Virus record (IMG/VR): IMGVR_UViG_3300048592_000335
Location: 1 to 49,877 of that record
DNA length: 49,877 nucleotides
Direction: 5' to 3' (one strand)
From: a virus
A program made the translations under genes and the position numbers. Shown here piece by piece: positions 16,665 through 24,946 of the stretch. Position 1 is the stretch's first letter. Each line of letters opens with the position of its first letter. Under the pieces are notes generated by a model. That model worked only from the letters and a program-made list of their open reading frames with translations, searched no databases and was not told where the DNA came from.

Positions 16665-17533
16665 TGAGCGACTTTCTAACCAGCGCGACCTATCAACTGA
16701 TTTGGCCTGATTCTGCCAACACCGTCTACACCATCGGAGCGGCCAACGGAATCACCCATGTGAGCCTGGACGGTACAGGCATTCCCGAGGCGCGTAGATC
16801 GTATGAGCCATACCTAACTAGTGATGGCGGCAACGATAGCGGCTTCCGTCTGGATGTGCGGCGTATGGTCTGGAAGGTGCTAATTCAAGCCGCTGACGAA
16901 TACGGACTGGACGATGCCCGCGCCAACCTGTTCAGCGTCTTCCGGCCCATCGAAGACCCATTCCGGCTGCGGGTTACCAGGGCGGATGGCGCCGTACGCC
17001 AAATCAATTGCTATGTGGATGGCCCGATTGAACTGGAAGAGGCCAAAGGCTATGCCTACACCGCATCGATACCCCTTATTGCGCCAGATCCGCTGTGGTA
17101 TGACCCCGTAGAGAAGTCGCAGACATTCACCAGTTGGACCAATCCGATCACGGTTACTTACGGCGGAACCTGGTACGAGTTCCCGATCATCGAAGTGACT
17201 GGCGAGGTGGTTAACCTACAATTGCAAAACATCGCATCCAGCAGCCTGGGTGGACGTGCTGGGCAAATTGAGCTTAATACCGTGCCGGCTGGCGAGGTGT
17301 ACACAATCAACTTGCGGCCTGGCCAAAAAACGATCACCGATGCATCCGGTAATAATGTTTTGGGTACTGCGATCGACAGTACATCCAGCCTATCTTTTAA
17401 TCTTTTTGTGGAATTTCGCTTATGGCCAACGCCCTGGAAGACCGGCGGCGCCAATAATATTAGCATCGGCGGGACACCGGGCAGCGGCGGGCAACTCAAG
17501 TTTGTTTGGTTCAATCGCTATATAGGTCTGTAA
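16664..17533 (+). CDS. Distal tail-like protein 1
   Basis: A 289-aa protein overlapping the tape measure stop (TAATG), in the position of the distal tail protein (Dit) that forms the baseplate hub. The N-terminal half has the Dit-like pattern LDVRRMVWKVLIQA ... FSVFRPIEDPFRLRVTRADG ... IPLIAPDPLWYDP, followed by a C-terminal beta-sandwich (FPIIEVTGEVVNLQLQNIAS, INLRPGQKTI) like a galectin-type Dit domain. It is paralogous to the next gene. Confidence 0.75.
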   Translation: MSDFLTSATYQLIWPDSANTVYTIGAANGITHVSLDGTGIPEARRSYEPYLTSDGGNDSGFRLDVRRMVWKVLIQAADEYGLDDARANLFSVFRPIEDPFRLRVTRADGAVRQINCYVDGPIELEEAKGYAYTASIPLIAPDPLWYDPVEKSQTFTSWTNPITVTYGGTWYEFPIIEVTGEVVNLQLQNIASSSLGGRAGQIELNTVPAGEVYTINLRPGQKTITDASGNNVLGTAIDSTSSLSFNLFVEFRLWPTPWKTGGANNISIGGTPGSGGQLKFVWFNRYIGL

Positions 17534-18400
17534 ATGTTCAAATCAGCGCGTGTTTGGAAGGTGGGGCTGGATGTACCAGTTCCAACCTATGTGACCATTG
17601 ATGGAACGGTCAACGCTTACCATGTGGCCCTGCGCGAGGTGGGGACGCCGCCGGTCAAGCGGCAAATCATCGAATACCCGGCGGCGGATGGCGGCGTTGC
17701 CCAGAGTTTCCGCCTGGAACCACGCCGCCTAGTCTGGGAACTATTTGTACAGGCTGACACCGAAGCGGCGTTCGAGGCTAAGCGAGATGCGGTGTACGAG
17801 TTGTTCAAACCCACGGACACCCCGATCAAAATATGGACCGATGGAACCAGCCTGCAACCAGTACGGCAACTGGACGCCCTGGTTAATGGGCCGATCGACT
17901 TCCAGCAAAGCACCCAGTTGGGATACTCGGCTTTAGTCAAGGTTCCGCTATACGCGCCAAGTCCGCTATGGTACAGCCCCACGCAATCGATATTTTTGAC
18001 CACGCTGCTTACCAGTGGATTCGGAGCAACCTTTACGTATTCTGGCAATCATGAGGAATACCCGATTATCGAAATTGATGGCATGGTACAGGATTTGGTA
18101 TTGTGGCAGACCACCACGCTGGCATTTCGCACGGTGACCACCAGGATTTCTTTACAGGGCGTCACCATTCCCGCAGGTGTTACCTATACCATCAACCTGC
18201 GGCCTGGGATTAAGCGGGTTATTGATAGCAGCTTCGTGAACCGAACCGGCGAAATGGCCGATCCATCTTGGGTAGATTTCCGACTGTGGCCTGCTCCCCT
18301 GCGCGCCAACGGACAACAGGCAATTTTCTACACCTACACCGCCAAGGACGCCAACGCCAAGTTTCGGACCAAGGTTAATTCGAGATACGTGAGCTACTAA
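17534..18400 (+). CDS. Distal tail-like protein 2 (paralogue)
   Basis: A 288-aa protein starting immediately after its paralogue. Shared landmarks in the same order: LEPRRLVWELFVQA, ELFKPTDTPIKIWTDG, VPLYAPSPLWYSP, YPIIEIDGMVQDLVL, TYTINLRPGIKRVID and a final K..V.SRYVSY. The pair looks like a tandem duplication followed by divergence, giving either two stacked rings or a mixed ring at the tail tip. Confidence 0.72.
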   Translation: MFKSARVWKVGLDVPVPTYVTIDGTVNAYHVALREVGTPPVKRQIIEYPAADGGVAQSFRLEPRRLVWELFVQADTEAAFEAKRDAVYELFKPTDTPIKIWTDGTSLQPVRQLDALVNGPIDFQQSTQLGYSALVKVPLYAPSPLWYSPTQSIFLTTLLTSGFGATFTYSGNHEEYPIIEIDGMVQDLVLWQTTTLAFRTVTTRISLQGVTIPAGVTYTINLRPGIKRVIDSSFVNRTGEMADPSWVDFRLWPAPLRANGQQAIFYTYTAKDANAKFRTKVNSRYVSY

Positions 18401-19488
18401 TGTATACCCACTTTGTCCGCACCTATGGGGCCAACGCCTATTTTATTGATAACTATCTTTCGGATAGCTACACGAAAATGGCGAACGATGTAGGGATGGC
18501 GGTGATCACGGTTCCTGCAAATCACCCGGCGGTGACGGGGTTGGCCCTGGACGATGTGATCGAGATATTCCGCGGCAACAATTACCCCGACAATGCCCTG
18601 CCGTATTATGCGGACTGGACAGGATTCTTTCGCGGAGTAACCTATCGTTCAGTGGGTGGGATGGATGTAGCCGACATTTTTGCCTGGCACGAAAACGAGG
18701 TGTTACGGCGGGCAATCTCAGCATATCCGGCGGGCGTCTCGGGCACATCCCAGTTCAACGGCTACACCGCAACCACGGTGATGAATGTCCAAATCAGCGA
18801 TAACTTTGCGAGTAAAACCGCTTCGTTCATCGGTACGCCACGGATTGCGCAGGCCACTAGCAAGTTTGTGGCATCGGGTAGCATTTCGGTACCGAGTTCC
18901 ACCACAGCCGACTTTAGCACCGGCGGCCGTACGGTCTTGGCTACGCTCCAAGAGTTGGCCGAGCTTGACCAGAGTGTCTTTGTCGTTAAGCGCTCTGGAT
19001 CCAACTGGCTGGTCTATATTGCGCGCAACACCTTTGCCACTGACCGACGCGCCGATACGGTGTTTGATGTGCGGCGCGAGAATGTCAACAGCGTGGAACT
19101 GGACGCGCGCAAAGTCGGAGAGACCACGGTGGCGATTGTGGCCGGTGTGGGCGATGGTGCATCACGTCCGTACGTGACCAGATTCAGCCCCGATCACGAT
19201 TATGCCACCAACCATTACGAAATGTTTATTGACGGCCGCGGCTTGGCATCCACGGCGGCGCTAGAGGCTTATGGGGATGCGTTCATCAATCGGTCCAAGG
19301 CACGGCCGCTGATGCGCTTTACCCCGGTTCAGTTGCCATACTTCTCCTATGGCCGGAACTACTTCTTTGGCGACATTGTGACCTGTCGCTATGGCGATCA
19401 AGAGCTGGTACAGCGCATCATGTCGGTGTCTGTGACCTATGGATCACAGGGCGAGACGGTGCAACTCGGATTGGAGAATTTGCCGTAA
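18400..19488 (+). CDS. Gp37-like tail protein (baseplate hub/Tal type)
   Basis: A 362-aa protein coupled to the Dit-like gene by TAATG. It resembles the siphovirus ReqiPepy6 Gp37-like family: an N-terminal LALDDVIEIFRGNNYPDNAL, a centre with STGGRTVLATLQELAELDQS and VVKRSGSNWLVYIARN, and a C-terminal YFFGDIVTCRYGDQELVQRIMSV segment. These proteins occupy the tail-tip hub, where they help tail assembly and host contact. Assignment by pattern and location. Confidence 0.7.
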   Translation: MYTHFVRTYGANAYFIDNYLSDSYTKMANDVGMAVITVPANHPAVTGLALDDVIEIFRGNNYPDNALPYYADWTGFFRGVTYRSVGGMDVADIFAWHENEVLRRAISAYPAGVSGTSQFNGYTATTVMNVQISDNFASKTASFIGTPRIAQATSKFVASGSISVPSSTTADFSTGGRTVLATLQELAELDQSVFVVKRSGSNWLVYIARNTFATDRRADTVFDVRRENVNSVELDARKVGETTVAIVAGVGDGASRPYVTRFSPDHDYATNHYEMFIDGRGLASTAALEAYGDAFINRSKARPLMRFTPVQLPYFSYGRNYFFGDIVTCRYGDQELVQRIMSVSVTYGSQGETVQLGLENLP

Positions 19489-20063
19489 TGCGCGCCAATG
19501 ATTTGTCGGAAAAAATCATTGAAGAGATTACTGCTCTGAAACGGCGGGTAGCGGCTTTGGAGCGCCAGGAAATCCCCGAGCCGCTTTCCGATCACACGCT
19601 GCTTAGCAACATCGGGACCAACACCCACGCCCAGATCGACACCGCCATTGCCGCCTACAATAGCCATGCGGCAAGCTCTGCCGTGCATGGAGTAAGCGGC
19701 GCCGTGGTGGGCACGAACAACACGCAGACCCTCGCCAACAAGACCTTGGCCAAGCTGCTGTTTGCGCGCACAGATCTGGTCATTGCCTCCGATGCCATCA
19801 CCGTAACATCAGCATACCATCGGGTAGACACCGAGGGCGGCGCCGCAACCGATAACCTGAGCACCATTAGCGGAATGGCAGTGGGCCAGGTGGTCATCTT
19901 GGCATCCACCGCAAGTGCACGGGACATCACGGTCAAGCATGGCACTGGCAATATCTTCCTACTGAATAATACGGATTTTGTCTTAGGTAACAGCCGGGAT
20001 CACATCGTTCTAATTTGTACGGGCGGCGAGATCAACGAGTTGGCCCGGAGTAAGAATAGCTAA
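19488..20063 (+). CDS. Coiled-coil baseplate/tail fibre protein
   Basis: A 191-aa protein with an N-terminal heptad coiled coil (LSEKIIEEITALKRRVAALE), then SNIGTNTHAQIDTAIAAYNSHAAS, a segment seen in many tail fibre proteins, and a C-terminal beta-helix-like domain. Probably trimeric. It overlaps neighbours at both ends by single bases, so it is cotranslated with the tail hub. Confidence 0.7.
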   Translation: MRANDLSEKIIEEITALKRRVAALERQEIPEPLSDHTLLSNIGTNTHAQIDTAIAAYNSHAASSAVHGVSGAVVGTNNTQTLANKTLAKLLFARTDLVIASDAITVTSAYHRVDTEGGAATDNLSTISGMAVGQVVILASTASARDITVKHGTGNIFLLNNTDFVLGNSRDHIVLICTGGEINELARSKNS

Positions 20064-20545
20064 TGGAATACCAGGTATACTTTCCGCACGTCCTGAAGAG
20101 CAGCCCATTGCGGGATTGCTTTGGTGACGATAGCGCCCTGGCCTTTTACCAGTTGCTAATGGCTGATGAGAGGCAACAGCGGCCAAGCCTGGGTTGTCAT
20201 CCTGGGTTAATCCAGGCGGCGCAACGGCGGGCCTATGGGCTTGCCAACGGTGATCCGTGGGGACACGTTGACCGCAACGGAGTAACGGCCAACGAATATG
20301 TCAGAGCGACAGGCGTGGTCTTGCCTGCGGAGTATGCCGAGCGGGGAAACAATGTGGAAAGTATTGCGGCGGGATCACCAGATGCCACGGCAATCTTCAC
20401 GGCGCTGGCACGGTCGGAGAGTCACAGCCAACACTTGTTTGGCGTGGGAGATTTCCTCAATCGTCAACGGCATTGCGGGATTGCCATAGCATCCGGTGGG
20501 CCTTATGGTTTTTACTGGGTGATTATGATAGCGGAGACAAGATAA
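20063..20545 (+). CDS. CAP/SCP-domain tail-cluster protein
   Basis: A 160-aa protein with the CAP (SCP/PR-1) fold signature: WGHVDRNG with His68, GNNVESIAAG with Glu99, ARSESHSQHLFG with His121, then CGIAIASGGPYGFYWVIMIA. The H/E/H set forms the metal-binding cleft of CAP proteins. No signal peptide. It ends the rightward tail operon, its stop lying inside the bidirectional terminator. CAP domains in bacteria are often secreted and associated with envelope binding or hydrolysis; at the tail tip it could act on host surface glycans or lipids. The role is inferred. Confidence 0.7.
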   Translation: MEYQVYFPHVLKSSPLRDCFGDDSALAFYQLLMADERQQRPSLGCHPGLIQAAQRRAYGLANGDPWGHVDRNGVTANEYVRATGVVLPAEYAERGNNVESIAAGSPDATAIFTALARSESHSQHLFGVGDFLNRQRHCGIAIASGGPYGFYWVIMIAETR

Positions 20546-20576
20546 GGGCCACTGTGAATTCACAGTGGCCCTTATC
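20541..20576. terminator. Bidirectional terminator
   Basis: A perfect 36-bp palindrome (18+18) between the convergent tail and replication operons. The rightward side is followed by TTTA and the leftward gene ends 2 bases away. The stop codon of the CAP gene (20543-20545) is within the stem. Confidence 0.85.
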
Positions 20577-20577
20577 T

Positions 20578-21213
20578 TTACCGCAACATATAATAGGTCC
20601 TACTGCCAATCGTGCGTTGGCTTGACACCAGAAACGCACGGTCAGTATACCAGGATTGATCCACGATTTCTATATCGTCTTCTGGTGGCTCCTTTTCGGG
20701 GCGCTCGGGTTTGTTTGTCTTGAATTCCTTGTGGGGATTGGGAACCCGCGCCGGAAAGACTTCCAGGTCTGTGAGGTCAGCCGCCATCTTTTCCCACTCA
20801 GCAGCAATGTTACCCCGCCTTTCGTAGCCCAACGCCATGAGCATCCCAAGGCCGGAGGGGTCCGTCTCTGGATTCCGCCACTTGTCATACTGTCCCCGTG
20901 TTGGTATCCAATCGCCACTGTACAGATCTTGCGCTGATGCCAGGAGCAGTTCCCGCGCCCGGTCGGGGTCCAACTCTGCCCGGTGGCGCTCTTTCGGCAG
21001 TGGCAAACCCAGTAGGTCTGCACAGAGAGCGGCCCAGCCCTCCAGGGTGTGTTCGTAGCCTAATCGGTCGCATATGGTTTGCGAGCTGGGGATTGCCGTT
21101 TTCAGACGCCAGTCCATAAACTGTTTCAGGCGTGGCGCATAGGCACCGTCAAACAGTTCATCAGCGGCTTGCTGCAAATAAAGCTTGGCTTCCTCTCTGG
21201 TAACGTTTCTCAT
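20578..21213 (-). CDS. Protein with two HTH-like repeats
   Basis: 211 aa from the ATG at 21213, which has GGAAAG upstream and overlaps the previous stop (ATGA); an upstream in-frame ATG at 21261 would add 16 residues. Two repeats of about 65 aa are visible (LYLQQAADELFDGAYAPRLK..F..W ... LGYEHTLEGWAALCADLLGL and LLLASAQDLYSGDWIPTRGQ..KW ... LGYERRGNIAAEWEKMAADL). The spacing resembles homing endonuclease-associated HTH repeats, so DNA binding is plausible. The C-terminus is acidic and Pro-rich. Last gene of the leftward operon. Confidence 0.6.
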   Translation of the reverse strand: MRNVTREEAKLYLQQAADELFDGAYAPRLKQFMDWRLKTAIPSSQTICDRLGYEHTLEGWAALCADLLGLPLPKERHRAELDPDRARELLLASAQDLYSGDWIPTRGQYDKWRNPETDPSGLGMLMALGYERRGNIAAEWEKMAADLTDLEVFPARVPNPHKEFKTNKPERPEKEPPEDDIEIVDQSWYTDRAFLVSSQRTIGSRTYYMLR

Positions 21214-21389
21214 TTCGTCTTTCCAAAATGTCCGTGATGGTATGCCCCGCAAAACTTGCACCGATATGGATGGGTGATCTCCCCGGTTCGGCGGCGTAGG
21301 TAGATACTGGCGCGCTGCGCAGCAGACCAGGTGGGATACCCTCGCTTATTGTTGCAGCTCTTGGGCGGTGCAAAGCGTTCGTTACGCAT
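21210..21389 (-). CDS. Small zinc-binding protein
   Basis: A 59-aa protein from the ATG at 21389 with GTTGGAA upstream. The pattern C-x3-K-x2-Y ... A ... R ... PYRCKFCGAYHHGHFG matches a family of small phage and plasmid proteins with one zinc site near the C-terminus followed by a W/Y-H motif. It overlaps both flanking genes by ATGA or 8 bases. Function unknown, probably nucleic-acid binding. Confidence 0.6.
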   Translation of the reverse strand: MRNERFAPPKSCNNKRGYPTWSAAQRASIYLRRRTGEITHPYRCKFCGAYHHGHFGKTK

Positions 21390-23907
21390 GTTCCAACTCA
21401 AACAGCATCGGTGTACTGCGTTCGGCCTCTGCTTCTTCGCAGTACTTAATACCATTTACCCAGTAAAGCGGGTTCAATTCACAACCCAAACCCCGGCGCC
21501 CCAGCTTTACCGCCATGTAGGGCACTGTGTGAAGACCGGCAAATGGGTCATAAATCAATTCATCAGGGTTGCTATAACGGACGATCAAGCGCTCTACAAT
21601 GTCCAACGGAAACGGACAAACGTGTTTTTCCACCCGGCGGCGCGCCTGCGACATGTTCAAGGTCCGCATGAACAGAACGTCGGTCCACACCGATTCTTCG
21701 TACTCTTCCGGCGCCTGCGGTGGCATCAGCATGAATTTAGCAGGGAGCCGATCGCCCATCGCTTCGTTGAATGCAACGTGTTGGTGATAATCGTAGGGAG
21801 CTTCCAGCGACCATTCCTTATACCAGTTGTAAACCTGGCTACCATCCATGCCGGTTAACAGGCTTGGATCATCCGCCGGCGTGAGGTGTTGACCATTGCT
21901 ACGCCAAAGGCTGTGGGCGTCGATTTGCCAGCGGCCCCGGCTGTAATCCCTCTTATCCTTGCGTACGGGTTCATCGGCGTAGCTGCGGCTTTTATCGGTC
22001 TGTGGCTTACGGAACAGTAACACCTTCTCAGACAGCCCAACGCCCATTTTTGACCCATCCTTGCAACACTCCGACCAGCCTAGGCGGTTGGTTGAATTGT
22101 TTTCCCGTACCACGTCGGTGGGTATAAAGATTTCCCCGTAGCTGACAAAGCCATGCTTCTTAAAGGCCCTGGCGCAATCGTGCGTGAAGTAATCTACTTC
22201 CATCATGCCATGTGGCGTTTGATGGCCGTATAAAAACCGATCCTTTACGTGAATGCACGCCATCCGCCCCGGCTTAAGCACTCGCAATAACTCAGGGATT
22301 AGGAAGTCCATCTGTTGCCAGAAGTCACTGTCGGTCTGGTTGTGGCCAAAATCATTAAGGCTCGCCACATATTCGTAATGGTTGCCAAACGGGATAGAGG
22401 TCACAATCTCATCAACGGAGTTATCCGCCATCATCATGGTTTCGGCAACACAATCATTGTTGATCGAGGTATACCATGTACCTTGCTTCTGTTGGCGCTC
22501 TACACCAAGGCTACGTTGCATCTGTGTCGACAATGCTTCGTTGGTCAGGCCATATTCACGGATGATTTCCCGCATTTTAGCGACCATTTCATCATGTTGT
22601 TGCCACTTGCGCATCAGCACATCAACAACGTGATCCTCGGCGTCTGTGTGGACAATATCGACGATCACTGTATGCTGTTGGCCGTAGCGCTGGAGCCGGT
22701 GCAAACTCTGGATGAAATCACGAAACTTAAAGCCAACACCGGCATAGATGGCCCGGTGGCAATGATGCTGAAAGTTAGCGCCGGCGCCGAACATCTGCGG
22801 CTTGGCGGCTAAGATTTGGATACGGCCGTGGGTGAAGTCCAGTACCAGGCGTTCGGCTTCGTCGGTGTCTTGGCTACCATAGACGGCCTTGGCGTTGGGG
22901 ATGGCTTTGGTGATGGCTTTGCGCTCATCTTCCAAATCGTGCCAAATTACATAATGGTCGGCGGGGTCTGCTGCGACGATTTCAGCAACCTTGGCGATAC
23001 GTGCATCCAGGCTGTTGCGCTTCTCCTTCATTGCCTGTTGAACCCCGGCGGCGGTATCGGCAAATAGGAAGTGTTGACCGAAAGGATCCGTCAACGCTTG
23101 CGCTGCTTCGTGGTCGGCGGCGATACGATGGAAGTTGATCTGCAGCTCTGGCATGACATAACCATCGTCACTGTAACCAAGGTCCGACGGCACATCCACG
23201 AAGATGCACCAGGACGCCACCCACAGCCAGAACTCTTTTTCCATGTGGTCTAACAGGATGAGATCCCCGGCTTTGTCAGGGTTGCGGCCGAAGAATCGTG
23301 TGAGCGCTTGCCCGGCGTCCATTACGTCAAGGAAGTCAGCAAAATAGATCATCTGCCGATAATCGTTCGGCGCAGGCGTGGCGGTGGCTACCCAACGATA
23401 TGGAATGGCTGACAGAATGCGGCTGAACTCCTGCTGGGTCTTCGTGCCCAGATTGCCCAGGATCGCGCCCTCATCCAGCGTGACCCCAGCTATTTCCGAC
23501 TGTAAGAAACCCTCGCTGATTTGGCCGTCGCGGATGCGCTCATAGTTGGTAATCAAATAGGGGGTGGTGGCGTTGAGTCCATCCTCATCATTGCCAATGT
23601 ACTGGAAGACGGTATCCATTGTCGGGCCATCCTCGTGGATGAACTGGTGCTTAACCCCGAGTGGGCAAACCACCAACACCCGGCGCCCGGTCTGCTGGTG
23701 GACTTGGCGCAACAGCTCGATTTGCATACGACTTTTGCCAAGGCCAAACTTGGCGGCAATCAGGGCCTTCCCTCGCTTCAGTGCCCAGGTGGTGATGTCC
23801 ACCTGATGCGGAAACAGGGATGGATGCATGGCGACCGCATCCAGGCCGCTGCTATGGCCAAGCTGCACTTTATCCTTCAAAAACTCGATATACTGTTGCA
23901 GTTTCAT
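21382..23907 (-). CDS. SNF2-like helicase fused to DNA methyltransferase
   Basis: 841 aa. N-terminal SF2 helicase: AKFGLGKS (Walker A, about 52-59), LDEGA (motif II, 144-148), ATATP (motif III), and a second RecA lobe ending QSLHRLQRYGQ (motif VI, about 400-410). C-terminal methyltransferase of the N4-C/N6-A type: TSIPFG at 503-508 in the place of the usual TSPPY/DPPY catalytic loop, and DPFAGLHT at 787-794 followed by GRRGLGCELNP (SAM-binding motif I). Motif IV before motif I gives beta-class order. It probably translocates on DNA and modifies it, protecting phage DNA from restriction. The changed Pro-Phe in the catalytic loop is unusual. Confidence 0.82.
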   Translation of the reverse strand: MKLQQYIEFLKDKVQLGHSSGLDAVAMHPSLFPHQVDITTWALKRGKALIAAKFGLGKSRMQIELLRQVHQQTGRRVLVVCPLGVKHQFIHEDGPTMDTVFQYIGNDEDGLNATTPYLITNYERIRDGQISEGFLQSEIAGVTLDEGAILGNLGTKTQQEFSRILSAIPYRWVATATPAPNDYRQMIYFADFLDVMDAGQALTRFFGRNPDKAGDLILLDHMEKEFWLWVASWCIFVDVPSDLGYSDDGYVMPELQINFHRIAADHEAAQALTDPFGQHFLFADTAAGVQQAMKEKRNSLDARIAKVAEIVAADPADHYVIWHDLEDERKAITKAIPNAKAVYGSQDTDEAERLVLDFTHGRIQILAAKPQMFGAGANFQHHCHRAIYAGVGFKFRDFIQSLHRLQRYGQQHTVIVDIVHTDAEDHVVDVLMRKWQQHDEMVAKMREIIREYGLTNEALSTQMQRSLGVERQQKQGTWYTSINNDCVAETMMMADNSVDEIVTSIPFGNHYEYVASLNDFGHNQTDSDFWQQMDFLIPELLRVLKPGRMACIHVKDRFLYGHQTPHGMMEVDYFTHDCARAFKKHGFVSYGEIFIPTDVVRENNSTNRLGWSECCKDGSKMGVGLSEKVLLFRKPQTDKSRSYADEPVRKDKRDYSRGRWQIDAHSLWRSNGQHLTPADDPSLLTGMDGSQVYNWYKEWSLEAPYDYHQHVAFNEAMGDRLPAKFMLMPPQAPEEYEESVWTDVLFMRTLNMSQARRRVEKHVCPFPLDIVERLIVRYSNPDELIYDPFAGLHTVPYMAVKLGRRGLGCELNPLYWVNGIKYCEEAEAERSTPMLFELEHA

Positions 23908-24290
23908 CAACTCAAATCCTTTTCAATATGGGCAATGGTTGCCATCAAATCAGGATTGCGATCCTGAATGGCATCACGCATAGCTGCGGTCAACTCGACG
24001 GCAACCAATGATGCGTGGCGCCATTTCTGTTCTACGGTCATTCCCAAAATTGCTTGGCAACGGGTCACGCAATCATCAATAACAGCCTTTAAGATCGCCA
24101 GATCCGTGACCGGCTGCGGCGTTGGTCGCGTCCACTCCTGGCACTCTGCGCGGTGCATAGTCTGTTGCGCAAACCGATTCCAGACGTAGCGCTTACCACA
24201 GCCGGGACACTCCAGGCGGTTGGCGTCACCTTCGACAGGGAGCCAACCAGCAGCTACCCGGCTGGCCATCACATCTGCTTTGTTTTTCAT
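23907..24290 (-). CDS. Zinc-finger hypothetical protein
   Basis: A 127-aa protein with CPGCGKRYVWNRFAQQTMHRAEC (residues about 28-50), a C2HC zinc finger in classical spacing, followed by a helical C-terminal half (LAILKAVIDDCVTRCQAIL). It overlaps both neighbours by a few bases (TGATG and ATGA). It may recruit the adjacent helicase-methyltransferase to nucleic acid; that link is inferred from coupling alone. Confidence 0.6.
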   Translation of the reverse strand: MKNKADVMASRVAAGWLPVEGDANRLECPGCGKRYVWNRFAQQTMHRAECQEWTRPTPQPVTDLAILKAVIDDCVTRCQAILGMTVEQKWRHASLVAVELTAAMRDAIQDRNPDLMATIAHIEKDLS

Positions 24291-24541
24291 AGTGCGCTCA
24301 TTGCCTCTGCGTAACAGCGTGGCCCTTCAAACTCCCAGCCCTGGACCATTAGCGCCGGCCAACTGGATTGCGGTGTGTAGCCCTTGCGCAGGGCCAAGCG
24401 GCCCATCTTGAACCACGAAACGGGCGGCACATAGCCAGGGCAGTACGTGATCTTGTCCATTGCGGATTCGAAGGATTCCGGCGCGATTTGTTCGGTGGCC
24501 ATAGTGGCGTTGACTGTGGAAACGTTCTGTGCTACAATCAT
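24287..24541 (-). CDS. Hypothetical protein (84 aa)
   Basis: Begins with ATG 24541, preceded by AAAGGGATAC, and ends in an ATGA overlap with the zinc-finger gene. Small and soluble, with WFKMGRLALRKGYTPQSSWP near the centre. No family recognised. It is the first gene after the hairpin at 24564-24599. Confidence 0.55.
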   Translation of the reverse strand: MIVAQNVSTVNATMATEQIAPESFESAMDKITYCPGYVPPVSWFKMGRLALRKGYTPQSSWPALMVQGWEFEGPRCYAEAMSAL

Positions 24542-24563
24542 CTTTGTGTATCCCTTTTGAAAG

Positions 24564-24599
24564 CGGCCCGGCTACTGTTCACCCCAGTAGACCGGGCCG
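24564..24599 (-). terminator. Intercistronic hairpin
   Basis: A 14-bp stem with one bulged base and a 7-base loop (CGGCCCGG..CTACTG with complement) in the leftward transcript between the small membrane gene and the next gene. There is no T-run, so an attenuator or processing site is more likely than a full terminator. Confidence 0.5.
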
Positions 24600-24616
24600 A
24601 ACTGTTTTGTAGACCC

Positions 24617-24835
24617 TTAGCGGGGCATGGTTGCCTTGGCAAACACATAGACCAGCGCCAACCCACCCACGAACTTCCCCAGAACGGGCAACGCCATCAG
24701 AAGAAGCGGCATGGCGGCCTGGACAGCCATCACGGTAAACACCACAGCAATGACCACAGCAGACGCCAAGAGCATGGCCTGAATCAGCGATACAATTTCA
24801 AAAGCGGGAATGCGGTAAGAGAATGCGGTAATCAT
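24617..24835 (-). CDS. Small two-span membrane protein
   Basis: A 72-aa protein directly behind a strong leftward promoter. Two hydrophobic spans: IQAMLLASAVVIAVVFTVMAVQ (about 18-39) and LLLMALPVLGKFVGGLALVYVF (about 44-65), with almost no soluble part. High early expression of a tiny membrane protein suggests superinfection exclusion, an anti-defence role or membrane anchoring of replication, but nothing in the sequence decides this. Confidence 0.6.
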   Translation of the reverse strand: MITAFSYRIPAFEIVSLIQAMLLASAVVIAVVFTVMAVQAAMPLLLMALPVLGKFVGGLALVYVFAKATMPR

Positions 24836-24882
24836 GATAGGTACTGTCCTTTCGTGAATCGGAATTAATTGCGACTAACGAA

Positions 24883-24911
24883 AGTCTACCATGATTACCA
24901 TTGCGTGTCAA
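24883..24911 (-). promoter_or_regulatory. Leftward sigma70-type promoter PL1
   Basis: TTGACA (24906-24911), a 17-base spacer and TAGACT (24883-24888), read on the minus strand, upstream of the small membrane gene. It lies inside the operator-like repeat and would be occluded by a repressor bound there. Confidence 0.8.
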
Positions 24912-24946
24912 GCATCAATTTGCGCAAATCGCAATTTTAGTTTGCG
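24901..24946. promoter_or_regulatory. Operator-like repeat O1
   Basis: A 46-bp block, 44/46 identical to 33642-33687. It contains TTTGCGCAAATCGCAA, with TTGCG/CGCAA half-sites, overlapping the -35 box of PL1. Related sites lie between the two HTH regulator genes, so this is probably an operator of the lysogeny switch. Confidence 0.7.
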
